A stretch of DNA of 7,743 nt, taken from NCBI GenBank assembly GCA_024653845.1, contig JANLHA010000223.1, positions 1 through 7,743 of the forward strand. Reading direction: 5' to 3'. The position numbers and the translations under genes were made by a program. The stretch is from Candidatus Omnitrophota bacterium. Lineage in GTDB: Bacteria; Omnitrophota; Gorgyraeia; Zapsychrales; JANLHA01. Below are positions 1 through 7,341 of the stretch, piece after piece (the first letter of the stretch is position 1; each line of letters starts with the position of its first letter). Under the pieces are notes generated by a model that saw nothing but the letters and a program-made list of their open reading frames with translations, had not been told where the DNA came from and searched no databases.

Positions 1-1254
1 ATCGAGCGGGCGAAGGGATGTCATTTGTATGATACGCAGGGACGCAAATACCTCGATGGAGTTTCAAGTCTTTGGGTCAATGTTCACGGACATGGTCACC
101 TTACGATTGATGCCGCGATCAAAAATCAAATCCAGAAATTGAGCCACTCTACATTTTTAGGTTTATCGCATCCACCAGCAATTGAGTTGGCTAAAAAACT
201 TGTCGAGATCACTCCGTTTGGCCTGGAAAAAGTTTTTTATTCCGATAATGGTTCAACGGCTGTGGAAGTCGCCATCAAAATGGCCTATCAATATTGGCAA
301 AACATGGGCCAATCCCAAAAGATACAGATCGCGCATTTGAGTAACTCTTATCATGGCGATACGTTGGGCAGTGTCAGTGTCGGCGGGATTGATCTTTTTC
401 ATAAGGTTTATCGCAATTTGATTTTCAAAACGATTGCGTTTGAGTTTCCTGATTTTTATCGTGCCCCGGCTGGTAAAAAATATCCTGATTACACCGCAGA
501 ATGTTTAGAAAAAATGGAGATGCTTTTTAAGAAGGATCACTCCAAGATTGCTGCTCTGATTGTTGAGCCACTTGTCCAAGGAGCGGCTGGAATGATTGTG
601 TGGCCAAAAGGGATTTTGAAACGAATCGCCAAAATGTGTCGGCGCCATGACATTTTCCTAATCGCCGATGAAGTCGCCACGAGTTTTGGACGAACCGGCA
701 AAATGTTTGCCTGCGAACACGAAAATGTGACTCCAGACATTTTGTGTTTAGCCAAAGGAATCACTGGCGGTTATTTGCCCCTCGCTGCAACTCTTACCAC
801 CCAACGTATTTTTGAAGGTTTTGTTTTTGATTACAAAGAACAAAAGACATTTTTCCATGGGCACACGTACACGGCCAACCCTTTGGCTTGTGCCGCAGCC
901 CTAGCCAGCCTCCAAGTCTTTGAAAAAGAACAGGTTTTGCGCCAGTTGCAACCGAAAATAAAACACTTGAGCCAGAAGCTCAAGATGTTCTATAATCTAG
1001 CCCACGTCGGGGATGTTCGGCAAAAAGGGATGATGGCTGGAATTGAACTTGTGCGAGACCGCCAGACCAAAGAACCGTATCCTTGGCAGGAAAAAATGGG
1101 AGTCAAAGTTTGTCAAGAAGTCCGCAAGCACGGTGTGATTTTGCGTCCTTTAGGAAGCGTTATCGTCTTGATGCCACCATTGGCGATCTCGGAAGAAGAG
1201 TTGGATCACTTGCTTGATGTCACTTATAGAGCGATTGAGAAAGTGATAGGATAA
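1..1254 (+). CDS. bioA: BioA, adenosylmethionine-8-amino-7-oxononanoate aminotransferase (5' truncated by window edge)
   Basis: PLP-dependent class III aminotransferase that makes 7,8-diaminopelargonate from 7-keto-8-aminopelargonate, with S-adenosylmethionine as amino donor (biotin pathway, cytoplasm). The frame is open from base 1, so the gene starts upstream. The TTG at 25 is only an internal leucine codon in the conserved N-terminal segment (LYDTQGRKYLDGVSSLWVNV). 417 codons are present, so a few tens of residues appear to be missing compared with usual BioA lengths. Visible family signatures are the substrate-side VSSLWVNVHGHGH, the cofactor-binding SDNGSTAVEVAIK, SYHGDTLGSVSVGG, EPLVQGAAGM, the PLP aspartate in LIADEVATSFGRTG, the Schiff-base lysine in LAKGITGGYLPLAA (codon 754-756), and FHGHTYTANPLACAAALAS. 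The SLW motif and overall pattern fit BioA better than ornithine or GABA aminotransferases. mnmA follows after 6 nt, suggesting co-transcription. Confidence 0.95.
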   Translation: MERAKGCHLYDTQGRKYLDGVSSLWVNVHGHGHLTIDAAIKNQIQKLSHSTFLGLSHPPAIELAKKLVEITPFGLEKVFYSDNGSTAVEVAIKMAYQYWQNMGQSQKIQIAHLSNSYHGDTLGSVSVGGIDLFHKVYRNLIFKTIAFEFPDFYRAPAGKKYPDYTAECLEKMEMLFKKDHSKIAALIVEPLVQGAAGMIVWPKGILKRIAKMCRRHDIFLIADEVATSFGRTGKMFACEHENVTPDILCLAKGITGGYLPLAATLTTQRIFEGFVFDYKEQKTFFHGHTYTANPLACAAALASLQVFEKEQVLRQLQPKIKHLSQKLKMFYNLAHVGDVRQKGMMAGIELVRDRQTKEPYPWQEKMGVKVCQEVRKHGVILRPLGSVIVLMPPLAISEEELDHLLDVTYRAIEKVIG

Positions 1255-1260
1255 AAATTG

Positions 1261-2400
1261 ATGGATCGATTGATTGATAAAAATTCTAAAATTTTTGTCG
1301 CTATGAGCGGCGGGGTGGATTCGTCTGTCGTCGCGGGCCTCATGAAAGAACAGGGCTACGATGTGGTCGGGGTCACGATGTGCTTTAGCATTTCGCACCC
1401 GAACAGCAAGAAGCCTTCTTGCTGCGGTGTCGACGGAATTGGCGATGCCCGACGGGCGGCGCAGATTTTGGACATCCCTCACTACGTCCTTGATTTCGCG
1501 GCCGACATCAACGATTACATCATTGAAGATTTTACCAATGAATATTTGAGCGGCCGCACACCGAATCCTTGTGTGCGCTGCAATCAGCATTTGAAATTCG
1601 GGTCGCTTTATAAAAAGGTGCTGAGTTTGGGTGCCGGATATCTAGCAACGGGGCATTATGGCAAAATTGAATACAATGATGAGCGCGGCTGTTACGAAAT
1701 GAAAAAAGCCATCGACCCGAAGAAAGATCAGTCCTATTTTCTTTATAGCATGAAGCGCGAAACACTACCGCGCGTGCTTTTCCCGTTAGGCGGCATGACT
1801 AAGCAAGAAGTCCGTAATCTTGCCCGACGCTATAACCTCAACACCGCCGACAAAGCTGAGAGCCAAGACATTTGTTTTGTTCCCGACGGAGGATATAAGG
1901 AATTTTTGAAACAGCGCGTGGGGGACCGTGTGTTTAACCCCGGGCCATTTAAAGATCCCACAGGCAAGATCGTGGGCGAACACAAAGGGATTGCTAATTA
2001 CACGATCGGTCAGCGCGATAAATTGGGCATAGCATTAGGTCATCCTGTCTATGTCTATAAAATAGAGAAGGAAACCAATACGGTGTACGTCGGACCTCAG
2101 GAAGTTTTGTATTCGAGCGGTCTCTTGGCTAGCCAATTCAATCCGGTGAGCATGGAAATTCCTCAAGAACCCATGGAAGTTGAGGTGCGGATCCGTTACA
2201 ATGCACCTGAAGTCAAGGGAACGCTGATATATTTAGGAGAAGGCAACTTTCGAGTCGATTTTCAACAGCCTCAGAAGTCAGTTACTCCGGGCCAGTCGGT
2301 TGTTTTTTATCGAGGAGATGTGGTTTTGGCTGGTGGGATCATTGAAAAACCGATTCCTTGTTCGGAAGAGAAAATTTTACAAAATGTAGAAAGGGTTTGA
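1261..2400 (+). CDS. mnmA: MnmA, tRNA-specific 2-thiouridylase
   Basis: Makes 2-thiouridine at the wobble position U34 of Lys, Glu and Gln tRNAs, using ATP to adenylate the base and sulfur relayed to the enzyme (cytoplasm). 379 residues, normal family length. The PP-loop ATP motif SGGVDSS is at residues 16-22. PNPCVRCNQHLKFG (101-114) holds Cys107, which aligns with the first catalytic cysteine, and SQDICFVPDGG (201-211) holds the second, Cys205. DQSYFLYS (156-163) and TIGQRDKLGIALG (248-260) are also typical. The C-terminal part (about 275-365) is the beta-barrel domain. Extra cysteines occur in PSCCG (52-56) and at Cys104, a pattern seen in a subset of MnmA proteins. ATG 1261 is preferred over the adjacent in-frame TTG at 1258 because AGGA (1248-1251) lies 9 nt upstream. 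pgi follows after 3 nt. By eye its codons look more GC-rich than those of the downstream genes. Confidence 0.96.
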   Translation: MDRLIDKNSKIFVAMSGGVDSSVVAGLMKEQGYDVVGVTMCFSISHPNSKKPSCCGVDGIGDARRAAQILDIPHYVLDFAADINDYIIEDFTNEYLSGRTPNPCVRCNQHLKFGSLYKKVLSLGAGYLATGHYGKIEYNDERGCYEMKKAIDPKKDQSYFLYSMKRETLPRVLFPLGGMTKQEVRNLARRYNLNTADKAESQDICFVPDGGYKEFLKQRVGDRVFNPGPFKDPTGKIVGEHKGIANYTIGQRDKLGIALGHPVYVYKIEKETNTVYVGPQEVLYSSGLLASQFNPVSMEIPQEPMEVEVRIRYNAPEVKGTLIYLGEGNFRVDFQQPQKSVTPGQSVVFYRGDVVLAGGIIEKPIPCSEEKILQNVERV

Positions 2401-2403
2401 GTC

Positions 2404-3681
2404 ATGGATTTGAAATTGGATTGTGAACATTTGAAAGGATTCATTAAAGAAAAAGATTGGATCAGCTTAGCCCCACGTGTTCAAAAAGCGCATGAGCAGT
2501 TGCATCAACGCAATGGCAAGGGGCATGAATTCACCGGTTGGCTCGATTTGCCTGAACGCATCAGCGATTCTTTTCTTGATGAACTTACCAAATTGGGAGA
2601 AGAGGTCCGTACTCAGTCCGATTGTTTGGTGAGCATTGGCATCGGCGGATCCTATATTGGAATCCGTGCGTCATTGGAATTTCTCGTCGATCAGCAAAAG
2701 TTGCCGGTGTATTATGCGGGACACAATTTGAGTTCAACGTATTATCATGAACTTTTGAAAGAATTGGAAAATAAGCGGGTGACCGTGGTGGTGATTTCTA
2801 AGTCGGGAACAACTACAGAGCCGGCTTTGGGATTTCGAATCATCAAAAATTTTATGGAGAAAAAATATTCTCGAGAAGAATTGAAAAAACGAATCATCTG
2901 TGTGACCGACGAGAAAAAAGGGGCTTTGCGTCAAATTGTTCAAAAAGAAGGATATCGCGCTTATTCGATTCCCGACGATGTGGGTGGCCGTTTTTCGATT
3001 TTGACTCCTGTCGGGTTGGTCCCCTTGGCGATTGCGGGATTGGATATCAGAGGGTTGGTCAATGGCGCTCGTCAAGCTCAACGAGATTTTTCCAAGATGG
3101 ACATTGATCAAAATATTTCCTATCGTTATGCTGCGGCCCGATTTTTTCTTTATCAAATGTATCGCAAAATTGAAATCCTTTCGAGTTTCGATCAACGGAT
3201 GAACTTTGTAGCGGAATGGTGGAAGCAGCTTTTTGGAGAAAGTGAAGGCAAGGAAGGCAAGGGCATTTATCCGGCTTCGGCCAATTTTACCGCCGATTTG
3301 CATTCGTTGGGACAGTACATCCAAGAAGGTGAACGTCATCTTTTTGAAACGTTTCTGATGGCCGAGTCTTCAGGTCCTCAGGTGCTCATTCCGGCGGACA
3401 AAGAGAATCTGGATAATTTCAATGCGGTCGCTGGAAAAGATTTTGATTTTGTGAATAAGCAGGCTTATAAAGCAACCTCTATGGCGCATTTTGAAGGAGA
3501 TGTCCCGAATATGACGATCAGTTTCCCTCGGTTCGATGCATCTTCTTTGGGGCAGCTCTATTATTTTTTTGAAAAGGCGGTCGCCATCACGGGGTATCTT
3601 CTCGACGTGAATCCTTTTGATCAGCCCGGGGTCGAAGCTTATAAAATAAAAATGTTCAAACTGTTGGGGATCGCGCGATGA
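2404..3681 (+). CDS. pgi: Glucose-6-phosphate isomerase, short bacterial type
   Basis: Interconverts glucose 6-phosphate and fructose 6-phosphate in glycolysis and gluconeogenesis (cytoplasm). 425 residues, matching the compact bacterial form of about 450 residues rather than the about 550-residue E. coli type. The first SIS domain carries SIGIGGSYIG (77-86) and the phosphate-binding VISKSGTTTEP (130-140). Signature 1 is VGGRFSILTPVGL (193-205), with the active-site arginine. GESEGK (278-283) contains the probable catalytic Glu279, followed by His300 in DLHSLGQ. Signature 2 is FDQPGVEAYK (405-414), with the active-site Lys414. All the family's key residues that can be checked are present. AGGG at 2392-2395 lies 8 nt before the ATG. 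The gene starts 3 nt after mnmA and its TGA overlaps the next ATG by 4 nt, indicating translational coupling. Confidence 0.97.
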   Translation: MDLKLDCEHLKGFIKEKDWISLAPRVQKAHEQLHQRNGKGHEFTGWLDLPERISDSFLDELTKLGEEVRTQSDCLVSIGIGGSYIGIRASLEFLVDQQKLPVYYAGHNLSSTYYHELLKELENKRVTVVVISKSGTTTEPALGFRIIKNFMEKKYSREELKKRIICVTDEKKGALRQIVQKEGYRAYSIPDDVGGRFSILTPVGLVPLAIAGLDIRGLVNGARQAQRDFSKMDIDQNISYRYAAARFFLYQMYRKIEILSSFDQRMNFVAEWWKQLFGESEGKEGKGIYPASANFTADLHSLGQYIQEGERHLFETFLMAESSGPQVLIPADKENLDNFNAVAGKDFDFVNKQAYKATSMAHFEGDVPNMTISFPRFDASSLGQLYYFFEKAVAITGYLLDVNPFDQPGVEAYKIKMFKLLGIAR

Positions 3682-4199
3682 TTCCTAAAAATAAAAAGAG
3701 ATTTTTTGTTTGGGGATTGTCGCTTGTGATTTTATCGGTGACGATGGGCGGTGTTTTTGTCTATTCTTTGCTAGACGCCCAGCGTCTTCAGCTCTCTGAA
3801 GTCCATGCCTTGCAAGCGCAATTGGATGTATCGCAACGTCAGAAAAATTCTTTGGTGAGCAGAATGGAGGAATTAGAGCGCACGTTGGATGCCTCAATTT
3901 CGTTGGACCGCGGTTTGGTCAAAGCACGCCAAAATTACAATCAGAAAGAAAATTCTCGAGATGGGAATGGAGGATATCTTTGGGTTGATCGGCAAAGCCA
4001 AACGCTTCTCATTACATTGGGCTCTCTGAATGGCGTCATGCCGGGCAGTCGCTTGGTCATTTATGATCAGCAGAAGAAACCCGTCGGATCTGTCAAGGCG
4101 GAAACGTCATTAGATGCGATTTCATATGTGAGCTTGTTGGATGTTCCGTTGAATCAACTCAAAGAGGATTATTATTGGGTTGAGCCTGAAGAAAACTAA
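3678..4199 (+). CDS. Membrane-anchored coiled-coil protein of unknown function
   Basis: 173-residue protein I do not recognise as a named family. A basic N-terminus (MIPKNKKRFF) precedes one transmembrane helix at about residues 9-31, which predicts a type II inner-membrane anchor with the rest in the periplasm. Residues about 32-75 have heptad-like leucine spacing and are rich in Gln and Glu, consistent with a short coiled coil. A linker (about 85-98) leads to a small C-terminal domain (about 99-170). There, LITLGSLNGVMPGSRLVIYD and PVGSVKAE resemble the beta-rich periplasmic domain of MreC-like and similar envelope proteins, where a G-x-x-x-G-V-x-x-G-x-x pattern marks a beta-barrel turn. 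That similarity is only suggestive. The ATG lies within ATGA overlapping the pgi stop, with GGGGA (3666-3670) 7 nt upstream. It sits between pgi and tatA in the same operon, and an envelope role is an inference from its topology. Confidence 0.8.
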   Translation: MIPKNKKRFFVWGLSLVILSVTMGGVFVYSLLDAQRLQLSEVHALQAQLDVSQRQKNSLVSRMEELERTLDASISLDRGLVKARQNYNQKENSRDGNGGYLWVDRQSQTLLITLGSLNGVMPGSRLVIYDQQKKPVGSVKAETSLDAISYVSLLDVPLNQLKEDYYWVEPEEN

Positions 4200-4208
4200 A
4201 GGAGGAGG
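4200..4208 (+). promoter_or_regulatory. Strong Shine-Dalgarno for tatA
   Basis: AGGAGGAGG, directly after the stop of the preceding gene and close to the ATG at 4211. It is the strongest ribosome-binding site in the window. It fixes the start of tatA and suggests that TatA is made in excess over the poorly initiated tatC, as Tat stoichiometry requires (inference). Confidence 0.8.
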
Positions 4209-4210
4209 GC

Positions 4211-4363
4211 ATGGGGCGCATTGGTGTGGCAGAAATTTTAATCGTATTGTTGATTGTGATCCTTCTTTTTGGAGCCAAGAAACTTCCAGAAATTGGCAAT
4301 GCTATTGGGAAAGCGATCCGAGAATTTCGTAAAGCTACAAAAGAAGATGACAAAACCTCATGA
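4211..4363 (+). CDS. tatA: TatA/E-family twin-arginine translocase subunit
   Basis: Forms the oligomeric pore-like element of the Tat system, which moves folded proteins across the inner membrane. 50 residues, at the short end for TatA. The layout is canonical: short N-terminus (MGRIGVAE), a transmembrane helix at about residues 6-20, the invariant Phe20-Gly21 hinge, then the amphipathic helix KKLPEIGNAIGKAIREFRKATKE (about 23-45) and a minimal charged tail ending DDKTS. Glu8 occupies the polar position in the membrane helix. It starts 11 nt after the preceding gene behind a very strong ribosome-binding site and overlaps tatC by 17 nt. No separate tatB is seen here, so this protein may serve both TatA and TatB roles, as in minimal TatAC systems, unless tatB lies elsewhere. 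Confidence 0.95.
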   Translation: MGRIGVAEILIVLLIVILLFGAKKLPEIGNAIGKAIREFRKATKEDDKTS

Positions 4364-5069
4364 GTCTCGGATTCTGCAGCTTTCTTTTTTTGATCATCTC
4401 GACGAGTTGCGCAGCCGGCTGATCAAGTCCCTTTTTGCAATTCTTTTCTGTTCGATCATTTTTTATTCCTTCCTGGATCCTTTTTTAAAAGAAATCGTCA
4501 GGCCCGTGAAGCAGGTGGTATTCACTTCGCCAGCAGAAGCGTTTACGGCACGCATTTTTTTAACGTTTCTAGGTGGATTTCTCTTGGCCCTTCCCATTGT
4601 TTTTTATCAAATTTGGCAGTTTGTTGCGGCAGGGCTAACTGAAAAGGAAAGGCGTTATGTCAGAATTTTTGGTGTGTTTTCTTTTTTAAGTTTTGTCGGA
4701 GGAATCATTTTTGGTTATTTTGTGATGCTCCCCATTTCTTTGCAATTTTTGCTGGGTTTTTCTTCTGAGTCGATGGTCCCGATGATTACGGTGGGAAAAT
4801 ATTTTTCTTTTGTAGGCAGTTTGGTTTTGGCTTGTGGGATTGTTTTTGAACTTCCTCTCATTTTATTGTTTCTAACTTACATTGGTATTGCCACTCCGGA
4901 ATTTTTAAGACAGAAGCGCCGCTACGCCATTGTTTTGATTTTTATTGTGAGTGCCATTGTGACACCCCCTGATGTCTTGACTCAATTGTTGATGGCCGTG
5001 CCCCTGATGGTATTGTATGAAGTTGGAGTTTTCTTCTCGCAATGGATGGCAAAAAGGCGAGCCAATTAA
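4347..5069 (+). CDS. tatC: TatC, twin-arginine translocase receptor subunit
   Basis: Polytopic inner-membrane protein that recognises twin-arginine signal peptides and assembles with TatA. 240 residues with six predicted transmembrane segments (roughly 26-43, 70-89, 106-130, 153-180, 192-206, 211-229). Family motifs are FFDHLDELRSRL (14-25) in the cytoplasmic N-terminus, SPAEAF (61-66), YQIWQFVAAGLTEKERR (87-103) with the conserved Glu101 of the signal-peptide site, GIVFELP (164-170) with Glu168, and the TPPD loop (206-209). The frame is open further upstream to 4269, but that stretch is the shadow of tatA. ATG 4347 gives the standard N-terminus (MTKPHESRI). No clear Shine-Dalgarno precedes it, so translation is probably coupled to tatA through the 17-nt overlap. 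It is the last gene of the bioA-tatC cluster. Confidence 0.96.
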   Translation: MTKPHESRILQLSFFDHLDELRSRLIKSLFAILFCSIIFYSFLDPFLKEIVRPVKQVVFTSPAEAFTARIFLTFLGGFLLALPIVFYQIWQFVAAGLTEKERRYVRIFGVFSFLSFVGGIIFGYFVMLPISLQFLLGFSSESMVPMITVGKYFSFVGSLVLACGIVFELPLILLFLTYIGIATPEFLRQKRRYAIVLIFIVSAIVTPPDVLTQLLMAVPLMVLYEVGVFFSQWMAKRRAN

Positions 5070-5080
5070 TTTCTTTTTGC
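5049..5080 (+). repeat. 8-bp inverted repeat at the end of tatC (weak terminator candidate)
   Basis: GCAAAAAG (5049-5056) is perfectly complementary to CTTTTTGC (5073-5080) across a 16-nt loop that includes the tatC stop codon. The stem is AT-rich and no clear T-tract follows, so it would be a poor intrinsic terminator. Its 3' arm also overlaps the -35 region of the promoter candidate. Confidence 0.3.
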
Positions 5081-5104
5081 AATTTTCCAAAACCGAGTTA
5101 TAAT
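5077..5104 (+). promoter_or_regulatory. Sigma-70-like promoter upstream of the small basic protein and tpsB
   Basis: TTGCAA (5077-5082, 4 of 6 matches to TTGACA), a 16-nt spacer, then a perfect TATAAT (5099-5104). Transcription would start near 5111, about 50 nt before the next ATG at 5161. It lies in the 91-nt gap after tatC and would separate the tpsB unit from the upstream operon. Confidence 0.6.
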
Positions 5105-5160
5105 TTCTTAACATTTCTCGACGTATCTAATCAAATAACAAATATGAAGGAGTTCTAGTG

Positions 5161-5442
5161 ATGAAAATTTCAGATTTGCGTGACTTATTAAAAGACAAGC
5201 GGGTGATTGAAGAAATCAATCGTCACCTTTGGATTGAAAGTCAAAAAGCTGGATACAGCATTGGAATTGAGCGAGCCACCGACGAATGGTTAGGTCTTTA
5301 TGCGGAAGGCTGGATGAAATATCATCTGCCTGAAAAATACAATTCTTTGCAAGCCAAGAAGAGAAAAGAAGAAGGCAAATCAAAAGTCACTAAAGCCCAT
5401 TCTGGGAAAAGTTCTAAGCCCGCTCCTCGAAAAAAGAAGTAG
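5161..5442 (+). CDS. Small protein with highly basic C-terminal tail, unknown function
   Basis: 93 residues, not recognised as a named family. Residues 1-60 look like a compact helical domain with aromatic positions spaced along amphipathic helices (RHLWIESQKAGYSIGIERA, then DEWLGLYAEGWMKYHLP). Residues 65-93 are low-complexity and strongly basic (13 Lys or Arg in 29, ending RKKK), the kind of tail often used to bind nucleic acid or acidic partners; that use is inferred. There is no signal peptide or membrane helix, so it is probably cytoplasmic. AAGGAG (5147-5152) lies 8 nt before ATG 5161. The in-frame GTG at 5158 is a possible alternative start only 3 nt earlier. It has its own upstream promoter candidate and precedes tpsB by under 50 nt without an obvious terminator, so the two are probably co-transcribed. 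Confidence 0.8.
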   Translation: MKISDLRDLLKDKRVIEEINRHLWIESQKAGYSIGIERATDEWLGLYAEGWMKYHLPEKYNSLQAKKRKEEGKSKVTKAHSGKSSKPAPRKKK

Positions 5443-5486
5443 GTCCATTAGATTTTCAATTTTCAAATCATCTGGAGCCCATGAAT

Positions 5487-7220
5487 ATGCATGGTCAAAA
5501 GAGTCAAGCTGTTTTCTTTTTTCTAGGCCTCCTTATCAGTTTTTCCTTTTTCAATTCTCATGCCGTATGGTCTCAGGAAGTTCCTGAGGGTGCTAAAGCC
5601 GGTGCCGTTGAAAAAAGTCTTCAATGGGAAGCGCCCACGCCATCTAAAGTCGAAAAAGAATTATCCCCGCTTTCTTCCCCCACGGTTATCGAAGAAATTT
5701 CTTTTCCCGACGATAAGAAAATTTTTGTCAAAGAGTTTGTCCTTCAGGGCAATACGATTTTATCAACTAAATATCTTCAAGGTCTTTTAAATCCTTACAA
5801 AAATCGTGAATTGACTTTCGGTGAATTGAAAAAAACCACTCAAATCATCACTGAAGCTTATAAAGAGAAGGGGTATTTCCTGGCTCGTGCTTTTTTACCG
5901 GTTCAGGAAATCCTTGAAGGTGTGATTACGATTCAAATTGTTGAAGGCTATCTCGGAGAAATTTTTTTTGAAGGAGGCGAAGCTCGCCAACATGCCTTCC
6001 TGAAGAAATTCATTCATCCTGCCCATCGAGGAATCATCCACTATCGTAAATTGTTGCGTTCTCTATTGATTGTTAACAAACATACCAATATGAAGGTTAA
6101 GGCTGTTTTTCGTGAGGGGAAGAGACCCCAAACGGTAGATATTGTTTTGATCATGAGTGACCGCAAAGATTTCAGTGCGGGTGCTTCTTACGATAATTAC
6201 GGTTCTCGGTTTGTATCGAGACATCGCAACTCGGTCCGAGCCGGAAAAAATAATTTTCTGTTTGCTGGAGATCGTGTTTCATTCAATGCCACGGGCGGTA
6301 ATCCTTGGGATAAATTGAGTGCCGCAGGCGTTGATTACACTTCTTTTTTAAATTCTTCGGGAACATATGCCACGACATCTTACAGTTGGCTTGACTTTAA
6401 TGCGCAGCGTCAATTTCGGGTGTTGGATGTGGGTGGGCGTTCGCATGTAGGAAGTTTGCAAATTGTTCATCCCTTATTAGAGAGCGTGACTTCGAGCTTT
6501 GAAGCATTGACAGGATTTCATTATAAGGAAGTGCAGAATTTTCTTTTAGGAGACATCTCGAGTTATGATCGATTGCGAATTGTTGAGTTCGGATTCAGAG
6601 GCGACCATCTTGATTCTTGGAGTGGGCGCAATATTTATTCTCTCAATGGATTTTTAGGAATTGCCAATTTTTGGGATGGATCGCTTAATAATGATCCGCG
6701 TGCCTCACGTGTTGGCGCTGGCGGGAAATTTCAGAAGGGGGTCTTTCAGCTCGAACGCATACAGAAAGTCACCTCAGATGTGTTTTTCCTTTTCAGGTCG
6801 ACTTCTCAAGTGGCTTCTGACGCGCTTCCAGTTGCAGAACAACTTTCGATTGGTGGCGCCACAACGGTAAGAGGATTTCCTCAGTCAGAGGCTTTGGGAG
6901 ATTGGGGACAGATTGCGTCTTTCGAAGCTCGGATTGCACCTCCTTTTCTTGCTGAAAAACAATTTCTTTGGTTGAAAGGAACTAAAGTCAAGAATATGTT
7001 CCAGCTGACAGGTTTTTATGATTATGGCCGGGTCGTACTCCGAAACCCTTTGGCTGGTGAACACCGATATCATGAATTGATGGGAGCAGGAGTTGGAGCG
7101 ATATTTTTTTATGAAGACGATTTTAATGTGAAAGTTGATTATGGTTATCCCGTAGGCAGTGAACGCCCTTCAGATAAAGCTGATTCTACGGTGTATGTCC
7201 AGGCGAATTGGAATTTCTGA
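5487..7220 (+). CDS. TpsB, FhaC/ShlB-type two-partner secretion outer-membrane transporter
   Basis: Omp85-superfamily beta-barrel that exports a TpsA exoprotein across the outer membrane. Numbering here is from the upstream in-frame ATG at 5481 (579 residues). A signal peptide (about 1-31, hydrophobic VFFFLGLLISFSFF) precedes a linker (32-75). The first POTRA_2 domain (about 80-157) shows FVLQGNTIL, LTFGELKKTTQIITEAYKEK, GYFLARAFLPVQEI and GVITIQIVEG. The second POTRA is at about 158-227. The barrel begins at SAGASYDNYGSRFVSRHR and carries the diagnostic TTVRGF motif of loop L6 (461-466) and FYDYGRV (512-518). It ends in a terminal aromatic, NWNF, the usual outer-membrane insertion signal. 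ATG 5487 is chosen because GGAG (5474-5477) lies 9 nt upstream, against only 3 nt for ATG 5481. Its cognate TpsA begins 360 nt downstream. Length is normal for the family. Confidence 0.94.
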   Translation: MHGQKSQAVFFFLGLLISFSFFNSHAVWSQEVPEGAKAGAVEKSLQWEAPTPSKVEKELSPLSSPTVIEEISFPDDKKIFVKEFVLQGNTILSTKYLQGLLNPYKNRELTFGELKKTTQIITEAYKEKGYFLARAFLPVQEILEGVITIQIVEGYLGEIFFEGGEARQHAFLKKFIHPAHRGIIHYRKLLRSLLIVNKHTNMKVKAVFREGKRPQTVDIVLIMSDRKDFSAGASYDNYGSRFVSRHRNSVRAGKNNFLFAGDRVSFNATGGNPWDKLSAAGVDYTSFLNSSGTYATTSYSWLDFNAQRQFRVLDVGGRSHVGSLQIVHPLLESVTSSFEALTGFHYKEVQNFLLGDISSYDRLRIVEFGFRGDHLDSWSGRNIYSLNGFLGIANFWDGSLNNDPRASRVGAGGKFQKGVFQLERIQKVTSDVFFLFRSTSQVASDALPVAEQLSIGGATTVRGFPQSEALGDWGQIASFEARIAPPFLAEKQFLWLKGTKVKNMFQLTGFYDYGRVVLRNPLAGEHRYHELMGAGVGAIFFYEDDFNVKVDYGYPVGSERPSDKADSTVYVQANWNF

Positions 7221-7228
7221 GACTTCCT

Positions 7229-7254
7229 GCTTTCTGCTAAGGAAGCGTTTTCTT
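7229..7254 (+). terminator. Candidate intrinsic terminator after tpsB
   Basis: GCTTTC (7229-7234) pairs with GGAAGC (7241-7246) around the 6-nt loop TGCTAA, with one G-U pair, followed by GTTTTCTT. An alternative overlapping stem is CTTCCT/AGGAAG (7223-7228/7240-7245). The short stem makes it moderate, but its position just after the tpsB stop and before a new promoter suits the end of the tpsB transcript. Confidence 0.5.
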
Positions 7255-7282
7255 AATTTAAAATCTTTCTTCGATCTTGTTC

Positions 7283-7312
7283 TTGACATCCGAGCCTAAT
7301 ATGGCATATTTT
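7283..7312 (+). promoter_or_regulatory. Sigma-70-like promoter for the tpsA leader RNA
   Basis: A perfect TTGACA (7283-7288) is followed after 16-18 nt by CATATT or TATTTT (7305-7312), a weaker -10. A start near 7318-7320 would give a leader of about 260 nt before the TpsA ATG at 7581, enough to hold the riboswitch and terminator. Confidence 0.6.
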
Positions 7313-7341
7313 AATCAGCTAATTGATCTGTTCTTTATCAC

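Noticed and set aside
25..27. TTG at 25 as the start of bioA
   Set aside because: The frame continues upstream to base 1 with typical BioA residues (IERAKGCH), so the gene is simply cut by the window edge.
1150..1590. 146-codon minus-strand frame across the bioA-mnmA junction
   Set aside because: Antisense to two clear genes; it covers the conserved PP-loop of mnmA, and no protein signature is visible.
2734..3339. 201-codon open frame on the minus strand inside pgi
   Set aside because: It is the antisense shadow of a well-conserved pgi region and its translation resembles no protein family.
4269..4346. Upstream extension of tatC to a TTG at 4269
   Set aside because: The extra 26 residues are the out-of-frame reading of tatA. 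ATG 4347 gives the standard TatC N-terminus.
5443..5486. A promoter or terminator in the gap before tpsB
   Set aside because: The 44 nt are AT-rich but show no convincing -35/-10 pair and no hairpin. tpsB is more likely read from the promoter near 5100.
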